In this document: positions 24,290 through 35,194 of the stretch, piece by piece
Numbering within the stretch: position 1 is the stretch's first letter
Layout of the letters: each line of letters opens with the position of its first letter
NCBI GenBank assembly: GCA_029237695.1
Contig: CM055265.1
Span: forward strand, 218,477,679-218,541,678
DNA: 64,000 nt
Reading direction: 5' to 3'
DNA from: Conchocele bisecta
Taxonomy: Eukaryota; Mollusca; Bivalvia; Lucinida; Thyasiridae
Notes under the pieces: generated by a model
Told to the model about the DNA's origin: nothing
The model's input: the letters and a program-made list of their open reading frames with translations, nothing else
Databases searched by the model: none
Position numbers and translations under genes: made by a program

Positions 24290-25078
24290 CGAATGCCCCT
24301 GCTGGCAGCCAAAGAAAACGAGGCATATTTGATTATAAGACATTTATAACGCACCTTGACCCTGGGCTTAGTGGGGGCGGGACGAAGGTGGATTTTTCAC
24401 AGGGCGGTAGAGGACCATTGTAGCAATGCGTGTGTGAAATGTGAAGCAGATCCGAGCAAGGAAACACAAATTATAAGCCATTTAACTGAATGTTAAGGTT
24501 TCAAACACACCAAGTCTGTGACCTTGACCCTGTGCTTAGCGGGGGCAGGACAAATGTGGATTTGTCACAGGGCGGTAGAGGACCATTGGAGCAATGCGTG
24601 TGTGAAAGTTAGTGTAGGATTGAGAAACGCGCTCGTAGATTTGTCCCAAAGTGGCAAGTAAACAATTAAAGTGGAAAAGGTGAAGGTCAAAGGTGAAGGT
24701 CGAAGTAATGGGTGGTGGAGAGTGTAAGGCATGTTCATATGTATCATGTGTATAAATATTTAAGCGAATGGCAAAAGTATTGGGAAGTTAGTGTAGGATT
24801 GAGAAACGTGCACGTAGATTTGTCCCAAAGTGCCAAGCAAACATTTAAAGTGGAAAAGGTCAAGGCCAAGGGTGAAGGTCGAAGTACTGGGGGGTGGAGT
24901 GTGTAAGGCATGTTCATATGTATCACGTGTATAAATATTGACATAATATGTGAAGCCATGTAGAAGTTAGTAAAGAATATGGTAATATCGGGACGTACGG
25001 ACGGGACGGACTGACGGACGTACGGACGGACGCCGGTAACACTATATGCCCCCGTACCTTTCGGTAGCGGGGGCATAA
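24290..25078. mobile_element. Tandem-core element with GGGGGCATA terminal hairpin
   Basis: It starts at an ATGCCCCTG motif. It contains duplicated cores: TTAGTGTAGGATTGAGAAAC at about 24609 and 24788 (179 bp apart), and an earlier GGCGGTAGAGGACCATTG pair. A GGACGGACG microsatellite (24990-25035) follows, and the element ends in a hairpin ATGCCCCCGTACC / GGTAGCGGGGGCAT. Confidence 0.75.
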
Positions 25079-26784
25079 AAACATGTCCCTTGCGGGGTCC
25101 GTACAACTCATCCGTACATTGTCGTACAAACTGCCGTACACATTGTCGCCTATTGTCGCATGCCCTCGGCTGTTCTCGCTGTCCCAAAACAACTGCCAAG
25201 TCATGGCGATGTAGAACGAACTAAGACGCGTAACGTACGACGATATAATTCTATGATTTATGCCGATATCAGACGGGTTCACTACAACATCTCATCGAGT
25301 ATTTTCGACAACTGTACGCCAAATGCGCTAGTTTCCTACAAGTATTGTTCGAGTTCGGGCGAGATCACCTAACAATGCACTATAAATAGGAGCCACTAAT
25401 TCGCCCAACATAAAGAAGAAATATTTTGTAGTACACCCGTACAAATAGTTTTATCAAACATTCAGCTTAAAACTGGTGGCCATCCGCGGCGATTTATGGC
25501 GAGTTTTATCTCGCCGCATATCACCGTATGTGGTCAGAAATGTGATGACAGTGTGACAGGGGCTTAAGATTCCTAATTTAGCGCCGTATTTGGTTATTTA
25601 CATTCAATCATTCCGTTATTAAAGAAATTCTTCTGTAAACATATGTAAAACATTATGACGCGACACATGAAATAAACTGTTCTTCAAATATATACATCCG
25701 TCATTGATGGTTTTCGACTTACATTACACGGATAATTCAAATAGTGGCCGCGTTTTATATTTAAACTACATCTTAGTCCGATGAGATGTCAAGGTCTCTA
25801 AAAAATACCCGCTAGTGTACACACGATACGGCTGTGCTCGAATACACACAATACAGACGGGGATATCGATCGTATAGCAGTCACGTATTCTTTCATGTGT
25901 ACCGACAAATATAGCGCATGCCCTTGAACTTAAACCGAGTGAGAGACGTTGACGCGGTATTTATTTCATGTTCAATTGATACACAAATCGCCGACTACAT
26001 CTATCGTAGTGTCACGCCAGTGTAATGCAGATGGGCGTGTTTTTCTTCCGAGTGTACACGTGTATTAATGATTCCCAGCACGTTGGATAACTGTATGGGC
26101 ATGACTTCAGGTACCGTACCGGTACGTGAAGACATTATTATTTTAAATGATACGTCTCTAAGGCTACCTCCCTGAGTACATTGTTATATTTCGCGGATAA
26201 TTATAGCGAACCATTTTTTCTATCGATATTGTCGATATGTAGCAATATCAGCGAAATATGGCGATGCGATAAATACGATAACTCACAAAATTTGAGATAT
26301 ACCTGTTACTATTTTTGTAGTCGTAAAACGGAAAACGGAAAACATGCCTGCGTGTTCGTGTGACAGTCTGTCAATCAGTGTTTGTTTTGTTTACTGCCTT
26401 GGCGGGCTAAGCAATGGCCGCGGCCACCAAATATGAATACATTTCGCACGTGTGTAATTTTAATAAACACGCGAATGTGTTTACCTGCAGGGATTGTCAG
26501 ATAATAACAAATTTGTTTTAAGAGTAAATCAACGATTGTCACTGGGAGGGTGATGGAGATTGACGGTTTTGATTAATCTTGATTATATGTGTGTCAATAA
26601 TGCTAAAATGTGCATTTATCTGTATAAAAGTTTCATATTTGAACTTTATCGGGCGTCCTTGGCAAGAAAATCATTTATTTTTTCGGAACATAATTTCATA
26701 ACAAGAAATGAGGCAAAGCCACGAAGGCCAGGTTTTTTCAAAGCATGGACACTTGGATAACATAATTATACCCACTTTTTGTAG

Positions 26785-27060
26785 ACTAGATGGCCGTGGC
26801 CTGCATGTCGCGCCTTGGGGCGAGGCATGGACACTAAAAAAATAGATATAGTAGTTAAAACATTAACCGGTCACACGGACGTACGGACGGACGGACAGAC
26901 GTATGCCAAAATGCCGACGATATCGCGCTTTCCGCAAGCGGGTGCGACAATGATGATAAACACCCATGTGAAGTATCAAGGTAATGGGTGAAGCAGTTGC
27001 AGAGATATAGTACACGAAAAAACTTTTAACAAATAAATTCAAAGTACAGTCGAACTTGTG
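26785..27060. mobile_element. Tandem-core element fragment (GATGGCCGYGGCCTGCATG family)
   Basis: The head GATGGCCGTGGCCTGCATG, then an ACGGACGG microsatellite (26873-26905) and a terminal hairpin CGCGCTTTCCGCAAGCGGG. A partial core (GATGATAAACACCCATGTGA) follows. The same family dominates 28228-28550, 31019-32140, 48970-49666 and 50167-50358. Confidence 0.75.
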
Positions 27061-27413
27061 CTTACGACCACTTGTAATAAACGACCACCTGCTGTAAGCG
27101 ACCGGTTTGAATCCCGCCCGACGAATTTCCCATAATAACGTACTTGCAATGAACGACCACCTGCTGTCTGCGACCAGCGACCGTATAAATACGGCCCATT
27201 CCGTCAAAATACGACGCGTTTAACGACCGTCGGCGACTGTCAGCGCCCATGAAAACACGGCTCGAAACACGGCTATAAGCGGTGGCTATAATCCATAAAA
27301 CGTGTATTTAGCTTCTATAAATAAAAAGACTGGTGTTTCAGCATTATCTGGGTCAGGGTATGGGATCACGTGGTCTATTGTTTTACACTGCAGCCCAAGG
27401 CAATCTCGCTTAA

Positions 27414-27606
27414 ATCGTAAATTTCATTCATCAATATGACTTGCAGCGTAAACAATAGATCACGTGACCCCACATCCTGAGATTATGCACGTATCAACCG
27501 CATGATAGGCAATCGTAAATTTCATTCATCAAATATGACTTGCAGCGTAAACAATGATCACGTGACCCCACATCCTGAGATTATGCACGTATCAACCGCA
27601 TGAATA
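27414..27606. repeat. 96-bp tandem duplication
   Basis: ATCGTAAATTTCATTCATCA begins at 27414 and again at 27510. The two units are nearly identical and each contains GATCACGTGACC, an E-box-like palindrome. Confidence 0.85.
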
Positions 27607-28227
27607 GGCAGGACACGTGACCATAGGCATTATTTATTATCAATTAATCCGTTTAAGCGTCTGTTGATCGCGAGTAGTATACATTGTAATAAGCGTTGTC
27701 TATCGCGAGCACTATACAACGTAATAAGCATGATTTTATAAATAACTCGTATGTTTAATACATTAATACATACAAGTTTGTATGTCATAGGCATTATTAA
27801 TAATTACTTTAACTTCTGTTCAAAATGACATGATTTTATATGGGTCCGTTGCTAATGGAATTCCCGCAATAGTTGGTAACCGAAATGCGAATGATACCAG
27901 TAACCCGTGCAGTACCAGTACCCGTGCATGTCCCGAAATTTTATAACGCGGTCGGATTCGATCGCGGTTTGAAATCTTGGACCCCGACTACCGCGTTATA
28001 ATGGAGCTGCAGTGTATTCAAACTTATGTTTTCCATTGTACATGTTATTACTTTAATAAACATACATATATGTGTACATGTTATTACTTGACTGTGTTGT
28101 CACTGTGTTGTTTTTTATATATCATCCGTGTACCCACTCCACATGGCTGTCCCTATTAAGAGACCACCTCTGTTAAGAGACCACTTTTGGCAGTTCCCTT
28201 GAGTGGTCTCTTAACACAAGTTTGACT

Positions 28228-28550
28228 GTAATTTGACCTTGACATTGCGCACAGGGGCCGCACGGTTGGGGGTTAGAATGAAAATATGGACGATGATAAA
28301 CACCCATGTGAAGTTTGAAGGTAATGGGTGAAGCAGTTGCAGAGATATAGTACACGAAAAAACTTTAACAAATAAATTCAAAGTAATTTGACCTTGACAT
28401 TGCGCACAGGGGCCGCACGGTTGGGGGTTAGAATGAAAATATGGACGATGATAAACACCCATGTGAAGTTTCAACGTAATGGGCGAAGCAGTTGCAGAGA
28501 TGTAGTATAACGAAAAAGTTTTAACCAAAAAATTTAACCAGACGTACGTT
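28228..28550. repeat. Two tandem cores of about 158 bp
   Basis: TTTGACCTTGACATTGCGCA at about 28231 and 28388 marks two copies of the core that also fills 31.2-32.1 kb and 48.97-49.67 kb. Each contains ATGATAAACACCCATGTGAA and GCAGTTGCAGAGAT. Confidence 0.8.
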
Positions 28551-28554
28551 AAAA

Positions 28555-29200
28555 AGTTAACGTTGAAAATGGCTAAGTCAATTACGTAGAAATAATAGGT
28601 GAAGGTAAAAAAATGGTCACATGTTGGATAGTTGTATGTGGTAGGCACCCCTTGGTTATGAAGCTGTGAAAGTTTGGTTTGGTGATCCTAGGTGGTACAG
28701 TATCAAAGAAATGGACTTAAACACGAAAACTTAACATTGAAAACGCGAAAACTTAACATTGAAAATGGCTAAGTCGACTGCGCGGAAAAAATGGGTCAAG
28801 TTAAAAAAAAAGTAACATGTTGGATAGTGATATGTGTTGTGGGCACCCCCTTGATTATGAAGCTGTGAAAAGTTTGGTGGTCCTAGGTGGTACAGTACCA
28901 AAGAAATGGACTTAAACACGAAAACTTAACATTGAAAACGCGAAAACTTAAACATTGAAAATGGCTATAAATTCGACTGCGCGGAAAAAAAAACAAAAAT
29001 GGGTCAAGTTAAAAAAGTAACATGTTGGATAGTGATATGTGGTGGGCACCCACCCCTTGATTATGAAGCTGTGAAAGTTTGGTGGTCCTAGGTGGTACAG
29101 TAACAAAGAAATGGACTCAAACTTAACATTGATTGTGGACGCCGCCCGCCCGCCGCCCGCCCGCCGCCCGCCCGGCTTTCGCCAATCCAATAGCCTGGAT
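28555..29200. mobile_element. Tandem-core element with CGCC microsatellite
   Basis: Three cores of about 190 bp are marked by AACATGTTGGATAGTG-type sequence and GGTGGTCCTAGGTGGTACAG. They are followed by (CGCC)n at 29138-29175 and a terminal AATCCAATAGCCTGGATT hairpin. A single-core relative lies at 40225-40450, with its mirror at 58240-58460. Confidence 0.75.
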
Positions 29201-29354
29201 TCAAAAAACCTGGCTAAAAAGTGCATTAAAACAGAAGTAAGTCGCCCCGCGCCCCTTCCCACAACACACCCAATAACATCATAATACTGTTTATGCTCAC
29301 TATGCAACTGATGTAAATTGTGTTCCCTATATGACCGATTTAACGTCGTCTTCT

Positions 29355-29536
29355 ATTTCGCTTAGTCGGCTAACCAAAAGTTTAGCCGACTAACGAGGAG
29401 GCTAAGCAAATGTGACTTTGCTTAGTCGGCTAACGTGTTCGTGAAACACGTTTTTTTCCGTTAGTCGACTAACGTCCTGAAGTTTAGCCGACTAACTGAG
29501 TCTAGCCGACTAACGGACGATCGTGAAATAGGCTAC
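29355..29536. repeat. Word-array foldback (GTTAGTCGGCTAA family), copy 2
   Basis: Six to seven copies of GTTAGTCGGCTAA / TTAGCCGACTAAC in both orientations end at TCGTGAAATAGGCTAC (29521-29536), the reverse complement of the start of copy 1. The spacers differ from copy 1. It lies about 30 bp from an INCENP donor. Confidence 0.85.
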
Positions 29537-29566
29537 AGGTCTAGTGAGCTACGACGCGACACGTAC

Positions 29567-29884
29567 CTGTCGTCGCGGCGTTTCTGCCACTCGCGGGCGC
29601 GCTGCTCAATATGCCTCTGTTTCTCCTTCTCCTCTTCCTTCTCTCTCTCCAGCCGGTCGAGGTGCTCCTGTTGTTTACGCCGGTCCTCCACGATTCGCCG
29701 CTGTCGCTCCTGCTCCTCGTAGTCACGTTTCCGCTGCACAAGCTCCTGGTGCTGTTTCTCCGTGGCAATCTGTTCGTGGAGCTTCCTCTGCCGGTCATCC
29801 TCCTCCTGCCTCCGCCGCTCCTCTGCCTCATCAACCTCTGCTGCCTGTAAATATAGACACACCGCCTCCTCAAACCTCTGCTGC
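29567..29884 (-). CDS. INCENP: INCENP exon, main single-alpha-helix segment
   Basis: A 318-nt exon with acceptor TTCCAG before 29884 and donor CAG/GTACGT after 29567. It enters and leaves in phase 2. It encodes RQQRFEEAVCLYLQAAEV, then about 90 residues of E/R/K/Q-rich helix such as DDRQRKLHEQIATEKQHQ and DRLEREKEEEKEKQRHIE, the segment expected between INCENP's middle region and IN-box. The exon head contains a 40-nt duplication that carries a second perfect acceptor (TTTACAG before 29844). Only the upstream acceptor keeps the frame with the preceding exon, so it is the one chosen. The other would give a different, Arg/Gly-rich open frame. Confidence 0.9.
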
Positions 29885-30039
29885 CTGGAATGGGTTGCCC
29901 ACACATTTGTTATATATGAGACAAGCCATGTTGATTTTGTATGTTAGACAATGTGACATTTGTTAAGGTAAATATTAACAAACTTTACAATATTTTCCGT
30001 AAATGATGTCGAAAGTTAACGAAATGCAGAATTCCATAC
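29885..30039. other. INCENP: Short INCENP intron
   Basis: A 155-bp intron with GTATGG donor and TTCCAG acceptor. It contains a fragment of the TTTTCCGTAAATGATGTCGA foldback family. Confidence 0.8.
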
Positions 30040-30210
30040 CTGCTTTTCTGTTTCTCGCGCTCCTCGCGGATCCGGTCCTCGCGGAGTTTCACAGTGAGGT
30101 GGTTCCTTCTTCTCTGCGAGGCGGCGCTGCAGTAGTGCGCGTTCTCACATTCCCGAACCTCCTTCATCTCGCGGAGACGCTGGACCTTCTTGTTCTTCTC
30201 CTCCCGACGC
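30040..30210 (-). CDS. INCENP: INCENP helix exon with paired frameshift
   Basis: A 171-nt exon with acceptor TATAG before 30210 and donor AG/GTATGG after 30040, phase 2 in and 2 out. The frame that enters and leaves correctly reads RREEKNKKVQRLREMKEV and ends REDRIREEREKQK. Its middle (ENAHYCSAASQRRRN) does not look like helix. Between about 30102 and 30143 the +2 frame reads ERALLQRRLAEKKE, perfect INCENP-type helix. One base missing near 30143 and one extra near 30101 would explain this. Consensus errors are the likeliest cause, since the total exon length and outer phases are kept. Confidence 0.8.
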
Positions 30211-30461
30211 CTATACACACGCGCAGGGGACATATATTAATTGATTGATGTCACACAGCCTATGGCATAAGGGGACGGTTGAAAATAGCCAAAATTGACC
30301 GTTTTTCTGAGGGCGGCGGGTGACTGGAGAAATAGGGCGTATGAACTTTGTGGATGGAACATCTCATCTATCGAACTCATGAAGCCCGATTAAAAAAGGA
30401 CCCTCTTGCGACAAATATTGAAACATACTCGCAAATGAAGTACAAATCGCGCGCTACAATA

Positions 30462-32562
30462 ACAAGAGCTGTAGGAGAACAGCATAGCTCGACTACGAGG
30501 GTTGTCGATGTACACATAGCTTGACAAAGAAGGTGGCTGCGGCCTGCATAAAAACCTTAACCAAGGTTGACTAAACTAAAAACATTAACCAAGGGATTAT
30601 TGATGTACTCACTAGGAGATAAAGTTTCCAAGTATGGTTGCTGTAGGCCCAGGAGTATTCCATATACAAGCTTGAATAAAAACCGTAACCAAGGGGAGAT
30701 AACTAAGTAATCCAAGGATAAAAGTAGGTCAAGGTCAAATATAGGTCAGGGATTATTGATGTACATCATTAGGAGATGAAGTTGTCCAAGTATGGTTGAT
30801 GTAGGCCCAGAAGTATTCCATATACAAGCTTGACTATAAACATTAACCAAAATGAATTAACTAAGTAATTATAGGTTAAATGTAGGTGAAGGTAAAATAA
30901 AGGTGAGGGGTTATTGATGTACATCCCTATGAGAAAAAGTTATCCAAGTATGGTGTCTGTATGCACAATAGTATTCCATCTACAAGCTTGACTAAAAACC
31001 TTAACCAACGTTGAGTAACTAGATGGCCGCGGCCTGCATGTCGCGCCTTGTGGCGAGGCATGGACACTAAAAAAAAAGATATAGTATAACGAAAAACTTT
31101 AACCAAAAAACTTAAGCAAAAACTTTAACCGGACACACGTACGTACGTACGACAAAGTGCCGACTATATCGCGCTTTCCGCAAGCGGGCGCGAAAAAAAC
31201 TTTAACCAAAAACTTCAAAGTAATTTGACCTTGACCAAAAAACTTAACCAAAAACTTTAACCAAAACATTTAACCAAAAAACTTAACCAAAAACTTTTAA
31301 CCAAAAGACTTAACCAAAAACTTCAAAGTAATTTGACCTTGACATTGGGCACAGGGGCCGCACGGGAGGGGGGTAGAATGAAAATATAGATGATGATAAA
31401 CACCCATGTGAAGTTTTCAAGGTAATAGGCAAAGCAGTTGCAGAGATATAGTATAACGAAAAACTTTAACCAAAAAACTTAACCAAAAACATTAACCAAA
31501 AACATTAACCAAAAAACTTAGCCAAAAACTTCAAAGTAATTTGACCTTGACATTGGGCACAGGGGCCGCATGGGAGGGGGGTAGAATGAAAATATAGATG
31601 ATGATAAACACCCATGTGAAGTTTCAAGGTAATGGGCAAATCAGTTGCAGAGATATAGTATAACAAAAAACTTTAACCAAAAAACTTAACCAAAAACTTT
31701 AACCAAAAAACTTAACCAAAAAACTTTAACCAAAGAACTTAACCAAAAACTTCAAAGTAATTTGACCTTGACATTGGGCACAGGGGCCGCACGTGAGGGG
31801 GTAGAATGAAAATATAGATGATGATAAACACCCATATGAAGTTTCAAGGTAATGGGCAAAGCAGTTGCAGAGATACAGTATAACGAAAAACTTTAACCAA
31901 AAAACTTAACCAAAAAACTTAACCAAAAACTTTAATACTATAACGAAAAACTTTAACGAAAAACTTTAACCAAAAAACTTAACCAAAAACTTTAACCAAA
32001 GAACTTAACCAAAAACTTTAACCAAAAAACTTAACCAAACAACTTAACCAAAAACTTTAACCGGACACACGTACGTACGTACGAACGTACGTACGCCAAA
32101 GTGCCGACTATATCGCGCTTTCCACAAGCGGGCGCGACAAAAACCTTAACCAAGGGGAATTAAGTAAGTAATTTAAGGTTAAATGTAGGTCAAGGTCAAA
32201 TATAGATCAAGGGTTATTGATGTACATCACTATGACAAAAGGTTGCCCAAGTATGGTGTCTGTATGCACAATAGTATTCCATGTACAAGCTTGAGTAAAA
32301 AGCTTAACCAAGGTCGAGTAAAAACCTTAACCAAGGGGAATTAACTAAGTAATTCAAGGTTAAATGTAGGTCAAGGTCAAATATAGGTCAGGGGTTGTTG
32401 ATGTACATCACTAGGAGATGAAGTTGTCCAAGTATGGTGGGTGTAGGGCCAGTAGTATTCCATATACAAGCTTGACTAAAAACCTTAACTAAGGCGTGAC
32501 GGTGACGCCGACGCCGACGTGACAACATAAGCTCTACTTATTCTTCGAATAGTCGAGCTAAA
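30462..32562. mobile_element. Composite tandem-core element with nested arrays
   Basis: Outer element: it begins GAGCTGTAGGAGAACAGCAT and ends with ACGCCGACGCCGACG microsatellite plus hairpin TATTCTTCGAATA near 32540. Its cores of about 160-180 bp contain ATTGATGTACATCA and CCAAGTATGGT. A second family (head GATGGCCGCGGCCTGCATG at 31022) is inserted inside, with two ACGTACGTACG microsatellites and two terminal hairpins (31165-31195 and 32105-32140). So at least two inner copies were inserted in tandem or nested. Confidence 0.75.
31200..32060. repeat. AACCAAAAACTT tandem array with interspersed cores
   Basis: Runs of (TTAACCAAAAAC)n alternate with cores beginning AATTTGACCTTGACATTGGG at about 31329, 31538 and 31758 (period about 210-220 bp). 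This is the same array in which contigs 2 and 3 terminate at the central gap. Confidence 0.9.
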
Positions 32563-33034
32563 AATGCAGTAACCACATCAGATGAGAACATTTTTTTTTT
32601 TTACAAAGCTACCCCACCCACCTATTTTTGGCCAGAAATTTCAACACGACTAAATTTGTTGGAATTATTTTCATAAAAATACGAGGCACAGAGGCTTTGT
32701 TATGACTTAACACCACACCATTTCTTGAAAATGATTCCAAAGCGAGGTCATAACCTCCTCAAAGTTTCGCTATAAATGCACGAAAAATACCTTAAATTCT
32801 GCCGCGAAACCGTACCGGCGAGACAGCATAGCATGCGCCATTTTCCAAGATGTCAAAATCAACTGGAGCTAACATTCAGTTTCGTAGAATTAAGAAATAC
32901 TCTAAATAATACATCTAGTCAAGCCTCACAAAGTCAAGAAATATTCCTAAACCTAATTTTCCTAGACATACTGGAACCTAATTTTCCTAGACATACTGGT
33001 GTAACTTGCAGGATCGGTATTGAAGTATATAGAC

Positions 33035-33350
33035 CAGATGGACGCAGCCCGCATGTTGAACCCGCTGAGGCATTTGATGGTATTTATAAAAACATTTAAC
33101 GCAGATTTCGGACAGACAGACAGACGCACGGACGCACGAATGGATACTTGTTGGGTTTTTACTGTATAAAAAATACCCAAAAATACCCAACACTAACCCT
33201 ACCCAATAAGACCCCTAAAAAGCTTGCCCAACACACGAAAGGGCATATGTTGGGTACTTTTGTACCCAACAAGTACCCTCTTGTGTGCCCGCACGGACAC
33301 CAGGACGTCATTGTGATCACTGTCTCGCTTTCCGCAAGCAGGCTCGACAA
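33035..33350. mobile_element. Tandem-core element end carrying a word-array insert
   Basis: GATGGACGCAGCCCGCATG head, CAGACGCACGGACGCACG microsatellite, then the insert 33142-33278, then GCCCGCACGGAC and the terminal hairpin TCTCGCTTTCCGCAAGC. Without the insert it would match the end of the element at 22060-22135. Confidence 0.8.
33142..33278. repeat. Word-array insert, word GTTGGGT/ACCCAAC
   Basis: Ends GGATACTTGTTGGGT and ACCCAACAAGTACCC are inverted. The word ACCCAA(C) or its complement recurs about eight times between them, and the insert contains CTAACCCTACCC. Outer bases GGATACTT and AAGTACCC, and the following TGTGTGCCCGCACGG, match those of the insert at 36658-36803, whose internal word is different. 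Confidence 0.85.
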
Positions 33351-33600
33351 AAATCGTCCACCCCCTTTTTACCCCTAGTTTGCGTACTGTCCCGTGAGAC
33401 CTATACACACACAGGCAGGCGAGACATTGATTGATTGATGATTGGGTGTTTACATCCATTTAACAGCAAGGTCAGAGACAGAAGATGGGAATGCACCTCC
33501 ATGGGGTCAGCACTATAGATTTAAAATTTACACTAAAAACTTTCAGCACAGAAAGACGGTGTCCTGATCCAGTGCCAGGCACCCTTACTATACCTTATCA

Positions 33601-33665
33601 ATTAATGGTGAATTTTACTGAGATTCACACCCAAGGTGTGAATCTCAGTAAAATTCACCATTAAT
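33601..33665. repeat. Perfect 65-bp hairpin
   Basis: ATTAATGGTGAATTTTACTG and the next 11 bases are followed by a 3-base loop and then an exact reverse complement (31-bp arms). No mismatch is visible by eye. Confidence 0.9.
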
Positions 33666-33904
33666 TTGTGAATACATCAGGATAGATTCATCGTTTAAGA
33701 TAGGAGCACCTGCCAATCTTCTTTATGACAGAGACTGGCATATATGGCATATATGGCTGTGACTAGAGACATAACGCTTACAGTATCTGTTGCCACCCTA
33801 GCTCCTGCGCCCATGCTTATAAAACATTCCAAGTATACTTTGTTAGGAAACAGTATGGTGGATATTTCACTGAATGACGAACAGTATAGACCATATTATT
33901 TTGG

Positions 33905-34310
33905 TTTGTTTATTGGTGTTTAACGGCCTATCAACAGCTAAGGTCATGTAAGGCCGGGCAAACGGGTTCGATCCCGTATTAACCTGCTGCATTGCGTGGA
34001 AAATCCCAAAATCAGAACGGAATATTTACATCGAGAACAAATATATTCAGCCCTGAAATTAGAATAACCTGATCTGGTGCCAGGTCCATACCACACCAAA
34101 GTCACTTGGCCCCTTCCCCTGAAATAGGATTATGAATAATCGTAATACTCACATAAGGGGTATAACCAGATTCAACTGTCACATACAAAATGCCAAAGAC
34201 GCATGTGAGGGCCAAACCAGGTCTCCAGTCGGAATTCCGGTAAGGATGAACCCCTATCGTTACATCATCCATCGCATGCTCCCACCTGCCACCCACTATA
34301 GACCCTATTA
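33905..34310 (-). mobile_element. SINE-like retroposon
   Basis: The same family as 23341-23800. On the minus strand it carries AGACCTGGTTTGGCCCTCAC, ACCTGGCACCAGATCAGG and TGACCTTAGCTGTTGATAGG, and ends CGTTAAACACCAATAAAC. Confidence 0.75.
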
Positions 34311-34454
34311 ACCCTTTGAACCTGAAAGCTCACAAAATGGACTAGTCTGAAAATTTTGTGACGGTTGGATTGGTTGCAAAAAATTAACATATCAAAATCC
34401 ATTCCAGTTACTTTAGGGGTGAAAGGGTTAATGTACACAACATAAGGTACGTAC

Positions 34455-34564
34455 TTCTTGATTTCCTCCATGTGTTTCTTGTACTCCTCCTCGCGTTTCC
34501 TCAGTCGCTCCTCGTTCTTCTTCTCCTTCTCCATCAGCTCCTTCTTCCTCTTCTCCTGCAGCTC
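34455..34564 (-). CDS. INCENP: INCENP exon, start of the charged helix
   Basis: A 110-nt exon with acceptor CTACAG before 34564 and donor AGAA/GTACGT after 34455. It enters in phase 0 and leaves with two bases. It encodes ELQEKRKKELMEKEKK, then NEERLRKREEEYKKHMEEIK, the beginning of the single-alpha-helix region right after the SFIARNSP block. This corresponds to human INCENP VEKERQRLENLRRKEEAE in position. Confidence 0.92.
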
Positions 34565-34939
34565 CTGTAGCGACGGCAACGGAAAATACAAATGTCGCTG
34601 CGACTCACGAAACGGGGCTTTTGGGTTATGCGACCAGTGTAACCCCAGATGTGATCAGGGCCTGCACTGTTTGCCATTTAATCATTGAATCAACCGTAAT
34701 CAGCTTCTTAGTCTTGACCCTAATCAGGCTTGTTTCATAAATCTCATATCAAATGGAAATTCATTTGAGATCCTATATGTATCCCATTGCACATATTTGA
34801 CTAGCAGGACAAATACACTGCTGTCAATCGACATCTCATGATCTGTGTAAAGGCGTTGATCTGTGTAAAGGCGTATTATTTCTCACTATTCAGAATATAC
34901 TATGGCGCATCTTTTATGCAGTACATGATCACAATAATG

Positions 34940-35137
34940 TATAATTGAGACAAGCCATGTGATTTTGTAACGGGATGTGCAATTTTTCATGAAAAATAGT
35001 TATAGAAACTGTGATACATTCCGTAAATTAAGTCAAAAGTTGACAAAATGTTCAGAGCAAATGCGAAATAAAATTCCGCATTTGCTCTGAACATTTTGTC
35101 AACTTTCGACATGATCTACAGAAAATACCATAAACAT
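34940..35137. repeat. Foldback MITE present at the left edge of the palindrome
   Basis: An inverted pair around 35035-35110: CAGAGCAAATGCG and CGCATTTGCTCTG with flanking GTTGACAAAATGTT / AACATTTTGTCAAC. It ends near 35137, exactly where similarity between the two large inverted arms stops. Confidence 0.75.
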
Positions 35138-35194
35138 TTTTCACGATAGATCCTCCTAGATTAATGATATGTCTCAATTTTCGGATAACACTAC

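Larger units (their letters stand above)
17742..29566. other. INCENP: Large repeat-filled INCENP intron
   Basis: About 11.8 kb between two helix exons with matching phase (2 out, 2 in), so no exon needs to be missing. Individual repeats are listed separately. I see nothing definite at 18366-19497, 23820-24050, 25080-26780 or 27610-28150: there are only short unsupported frames, and 25830-26170 has unique-looking but uninterpreted sequence. Confidence 0.75.
30211..34454. other. INCENP: INCENP intron filled by nested repeats
   Basis: A 4.2-kb intron. The flanking exon phases join, so no exon is expected. It contains the composite element 30462-32562, a further tandem-core element with a word-array insert (33035-33350), a 65-bp perfect hairpin and a SINE copy. 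The stretch 32563-33030 shows nothing definite. Confidence 0.8.

Noticed and set aside
29541..29906. 121-codon Arg/Gly-rich ORF overlapping the INCENP helix exon
   Set aside because: It is the alternative frame of a high-GC coding exon. The helix frame matches INCENP and both junction phases. It is mentioned only as the product of a possible alternative acceptor.
29544..29966. Plus-strand ORFs of up to 140 codons opposite the INCENP helix exon
   Set aside because: Shadows of the minus-strand coding exon, with no independent evidence.
33950..33985. tRNA B-box-like GGGTTCGATCCC near 33964
   Set aside because: It lies inside a SINE-like repeat. No matching A box, acceptor stem or cloverleaf could be built around it by eye.
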